Positions 6,045 through 8,581 of a stretch of DNA of 8,581 nt are shown piece by piece (the stretch's first letter is position 1; every line of letters begins with the position of its first letter). Origin of the DNA: an uncultured Oscillospiraceae bacterium (GTDB lineage Bacteria; Bacillota; Clostridia; Oscillospirales; Ruminococcaceae); NCBI GenBank assembly GCA_934232845.1, contig CAKQGD010000064.1, forward strand, positions 1 to 8,581, read 5' to 3'. Both the position numbers and the translations under genes were made by a program. The notes below the pieces were generated by a model. It was given only the letters and a program-made list of their open reading frames with translations. It did not search any database and was not told the origin of the DNA.

Positions 6045-7342
6045 CAGAGCTTCAACGCATCCAATGCCCGAAGAGAGCGCTCGGCCATCGCCTGATAGCG
6101 CGCCTGCTTGTCCCGGATTTTCTGCCCGAGAGGCGGCAGCAGCCCCATATTCGCGCCCATCGGCTGAAAGTTTTTCACCGTCTCATCGGAGACATACCGC
6201 ATCAGCGCGCCGAGCATGGTTTCTTCCGGCAGAAAAAGCGGCATCTCTCCCCGAAGCTCTCGCACGAGATCCAGCCCGGTCAGAATACCCGCCGCCGCGG
6301 ACTCGATGTACCCCTCGACACCCGTAATCTGCCCTGCAAAGCGGATGCGCGGCTCTTTTTTGAGGCGCAGCCGGCTGTCGAGCAGACGGGGAGAATCGAG
6401 AAACGTATTGCGGTGCATCACGCCGTAGCGTGCAAAGACAGCGTGCCCGAGCCCGGGGATCATCGAAAAGACGCGCTTCTGCTCGCCGAACTTTAAATTT
6501 GTCTGAAAACCGACGAGATTGTAAAGCGTACCCGCGGCGTTTTCCGCGCGCAGCTGCACCACGGCCCAGGGGCGGTGTCCCGTCGCGGGATCGGTCAGTC
6601 CGACCGGCTTGAGAGGCCCGTAACGGATCGCATCGTGTCCGCGCGAGGCCAGCACCTCGACCGGCATGCATCCCTCGTATACGTCCATACGGTCGCAGTC
6701 ATGCAGCGCCGCGCGCTCGGCCGAAACAAGAGCGTCATAAAACGCCTCGTATTCTTCTTTATTCATCGGGCAGTTGATATAATCATCGTCGCCGCGCCCA
6801 TAGCGGGCGGCAAAAAAAGCCCGTGTCATATCGACGGAATCGCGTTCCACAATAGGTGCGGCCGCATCGTAAAAATGCAGTCCCTCGCTGCCGGTATGCG
6901 CCGCGATCGCCTCGGAAAGCGCATCGCTCGCTAAGGGTCCTGCCGCGACGATCACATAGCCTTCTTCGGGGATTCGGGTGACCTCTCCCTCACACACAGT
7001 GATGTTGGGATGGCTGCGAATTCTCTCTGTGATGATGGCGGAGAACCTATCCCGGTCGACCGCAAGAGCGCCTCCGGCCGGAACGGCGCATTCCTTCGCG
7101 GCGGCGACAACGATGGCACCCATCCGCTCCATCTCCGCCTTGAGAAGGCCCGCCGCCGAGGCAAGGCGCATTGCTTTGAGAGAATTGGAGCAAATCAGCT
7201 CCGCAAAGCCTGCGCTGTGATGCGCAGGGGAAAATTTCTGAGGCTTCATCTCGCAGAGCGTGACGGGAACGCCATGCTCCGCCAGTGCCCACGCGGCCTC
7301 GCAGCCGGCTAAGCCCGCGCCGATTACGGTGACGGCCGTCAT
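6044..7342 (-). CDS. trmFO: TrmFO, folate- and FAD-dependent tRNA (uracil-54-C5)-methyltransferase
   Basis: TrmFO makes 5-methyluridine at position 54 of the tRNA T-loop, using methylenetetrahydrofolate as carbon donor and reduced FAD as reductant. It replaces the SAM-dependent TrmA in many Gram-positive bacteria. The protein is 432 residues, usual for the family. The N-terminal dinucleotide-binding motif VIGAGLAGCEAAW spans 6-18, with Glu31 ending the second strand (LCEMKP). The two conserved redox/catalytic cysteines are Cys51 in ELICSNSLK and Cys225 in YEGCMPVE, matching Cys53 and Cys226 of the B. subtilis enzyme. Other family stretches are VGFQTNLKFGEQKRVFSMIP and the FAD-site segment RFAGQITGVEGYIESAAAG. 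The start ATG overlaps the topA stop (ATGA). The region before it has only a weak GAAAGA site, so translation probably depends on coupling to topA. The related gidA/mnmG protein is much longer, so that reading is excluded. Confidence 0.97.
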   Translation of the reverse strand: MTAVTVIGAGLAGCEAAWALAEHGVPVTLCEMKPQKFSPAHHSAGFAELICSNSLKAMRLASAAGLLKAEMERMGAIVVAAAKECAVPAGGALAVDRDRFSAIITERIRSHPNITVCEGEVTRIPEEGYVIVAAGPLASDALSEAIAAHTGSEGLHFYDAAAPIVERDSVDMTRAFFAARYGRGDDDYINCPMNKEEYEAFYDALVSAERAALHDCDRMDVYEGCMPVEVLASRGHDAIRYGPLKPVGLTDPATGHRPWAVVQLRAENAAGTLYNLVGFQTNLKFGEQKRVFSMIPGLGHAVFARYGVMHRNTFLDSPRLLDSRLRLKKEPRIRFAGQITGVEGYIESAAAGILTGLDLVRELRGEMPLFLPEETMLGALMRYVSDETVKNFQPMGANMGLLPPLGQKIRDKQARYQAMAERSLRALDALKL

Positions 7343-8581
7343 TCTTTCGGCTTGGCCGCGGTTTCGTAGCCGCAGCCCTCCTTAAGACAATGCAGCATAC
7401 CGCCCCGGCCCGGCTTTTTAAACAGCGTCGAGCCGCACTTCGGGCATTTGTCGGGAAAAGGCTTTTCCCACGTCATAAAGCTGCAGGTGGGATTATGCTC
7501 GCAGCCGTAGTAGCCGCGGCCCTTCTGCGATTTTTTTGCAAGCACCTTTCCGCCGCACAGCGGACAAAGCCCGCCGGTCTCCTGCACGATTTTTTTGGTG
7601 TTGCGGCATTCGGGAAAGCCGGGGCACGCGAGAAATTTACCGAAGCGCCCCACCTTGATGACCATTTTGCGGCCGCAAAGCTCGCAGACAACGTCGGTTT
7701 CCTCCGCGGGAACCTTGACGCGTTTTCCCTCCATGTTCTTTTCGGCCGTCTTGAGAGTATCGGCGAATTCGCCGTAAAAACCGTCGAGCGTCTGCACCCA
7801 GTCGGCGCCGCCGGTCTCGACGCGGTCGAGATCCCGTTCCATCTCAGCGGTAAACTTGACGTCTACAATGTGCTTGAACTGCTCTTTCAGAAGTCCCGTT
7901 ACCGCCTCTCCCAACGGGGTGGGAAGCAGGTTTTTCGCGCTGCGCTCGACATATCCGCGGTTGAGAATTGTAGTAATCGTAGGCGCATAGGTGGACGGAC
8001 GTCCGATGCCGTTCTCCTCCAGCGCCTTGATCAGCGTCGCCTCGGTATAACGCGCGGGCGGCTGAGTAAAGTGCTGATTCGCGTCAAGCTTGCCGAGGGT
8101 AAGAACGTCCCCTTCCTGCATCGCAGGCAGCGCGGTGGCTTTTTCTCCCTCGTCGTCACGGCCCTCTTCGTACAGAACGGTAAAACCGTCGAAGCGCACC
8201 ACATAGCCGGACGCCTTAAAGGTATGTCCGTTCGCCGTGATGTCCGCCGACACGGTATCGAGCAGGCAGTTGGCCATCTGGCTGGCGATAAAGCGCTCCC
8301 AGATCAGCTTATAGAGCTTGTACTGCTCGGCGGTCAGGCTGCTTTTTACCTGCTCGGGCGTAAGCGACGGCGTGGACGGGCGAATGGCCTCGTGCGCGTC
8401 CTGCGCGTTCGAGCGGGACTTGTAAACCCGGCGGGATGCCGGAAGATATTCCTTGGAATAATGCGTCAGAATAAAATCGGCGGCGGCGTCCTGCGCCTCC
8501 TCCGAGATGCGCAGAGAGTCCGTTCTCATATAGGTGATCAGACCGATTGCGCCGAGCTCTTCGACCTCGACGCCCTCATAC
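7339..8581 (-). CDS. topA: DNA topoisomerase I, type IA (C-terminal part; 5' end outside window)
   Basis: TopA relaxes negative supercoils by cutting one strand through a 5'-phosphotyrosine link. The open frame runs to the right edge with 413 residues visible from 8580, starting YEGVEVEEL; the N-terminal Toprim domain is outside. The catalytic tyrosine is residue 17 of the fragment (codon 8532-8530) in GLITYMRTDS. Downstream are AHEAIRPS (62-69), ARYTEATLIKALE (176-188) and GIGRPSTY (191-198), all type IA core motifs. The C-terminus holds three complete four-cysteine zinc ribbons: 7606-7686 (CELC...CPGFPEC), 7483-7566 (CPLC...CEHNPTC) and 7372-7446 (CPKC...CLKEGC). These bind single-stranded DNA and help strand passage. 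Topoisomerase III lacks this zinc-ribbon tail and the trmFO neighbour. The stop overlaps the trmFO start by ATGA; topA-trmFO adjacency is common in Firmicutes. The true start codon lies outside; the ATG at 8529 follows the active-site Tyr and cannot be the start. Confidence 0.97.
   Translation of the reverse strand, partial: YEGVEVEELGAIGLITYMRTDSLRISEEAQDAAADFILTHYSKEYLPASRRVYKSRSNAQDAHEAIRPSTPSLTPEQVKSSLTAEQYKLYKLIWERFIASQMANCLLDTVSADITANGHTFKASGYVVRFDGFTVLYEEGRDDEGEKATALPAMQEGDVLTLGKLDANQHFTQPPARYTEATLIKALEENGIGRPSTYAPTITTILNRGYVERSAKNLLPTPLGEAVTGLLKEQFKHIVDVKFTAEMERDLDRVETGGADWVQTLDGFYGEFADTLKTAEKNMEGKRVKVPAEETDVVCELCGRKMVIKVGRFGKFLACPGFPECRNTKKIVQETGGLCPLCGGKVLAKKSQKGRGYYGCEHNPTCSFMTWEKPFPDKCPKCGSTLFKKPGRGGMLHCLKEGCGYETAAKPKE

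Overview
The window is an ordinary, tightly packed housekeeping gene cluster. All genes lie on the minus strand, so transcription runs from high to low coordinates. Read in that direction the order is topA (5' part outside the window), trmFO, plsX, rnc, smc, ftsY (3' part outside the window). I see no tRNA or rRNA gene, insertion sequence, CRISPR array or phage gene. The long open frames on the plus strand are antisense shadows of these genes.

The DNA is GC-rich (roughly 60% by eye). Ribosome binding sites are strong GGAGG types, and smc starts with TTG. The run plsX-rnc-smc-ftsY is the Firmicutes arrangement. Having topA-trmFO directly upstream, with no fapR, fabD or fabG, suggests a GC-rich clostridial lineage such as the Oscillospiraceae/Ruminococcaceae group. 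That placement is inferred from gene order and protein style, not from a database search.

Layout: 7339-8581 is the C-terminal part of DNA topoisomerase I, from just before its catalytic tyrosine through three intact zinc ribbons. 6044-7342 is trmFO (tRNA m5U54 methyltransferase), joined to topA by an ATGA stop/start overlap. 5961-6043 is the only sizeable gap (83 bases). It is AT-rich at its plsX end and holds a candidate imperfect terminator or attenuator and a short direct repeat. 4947-5960 is plsX (acyl-phosphate synthesis for phospholipids), joined by a second ATGA overlap to rnc (RNase III, 4273-4950). smc (647-4234) follows after 38 bases. ftsY (1-643) starts 3 bases after the smc stop.

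The genes serve different core processes: DNA supercoiling, tRNA modification, phospholipid precursors, RNA processing, chromosome condensation and membrane protein targeting. Overlaps and short gaps suggest co-transcription and translational coupling in two blocks, topA-trmFO and plsX-rnc-smc-ftsY. The gap upstream of plsX is the likeliest place for separate control.

I found no convincing new system. The points most worth a second look are the absence of acpP between plsX and rnc, the structure upstream of plsX, and motif variants in PlsX, SMC and RNase III.
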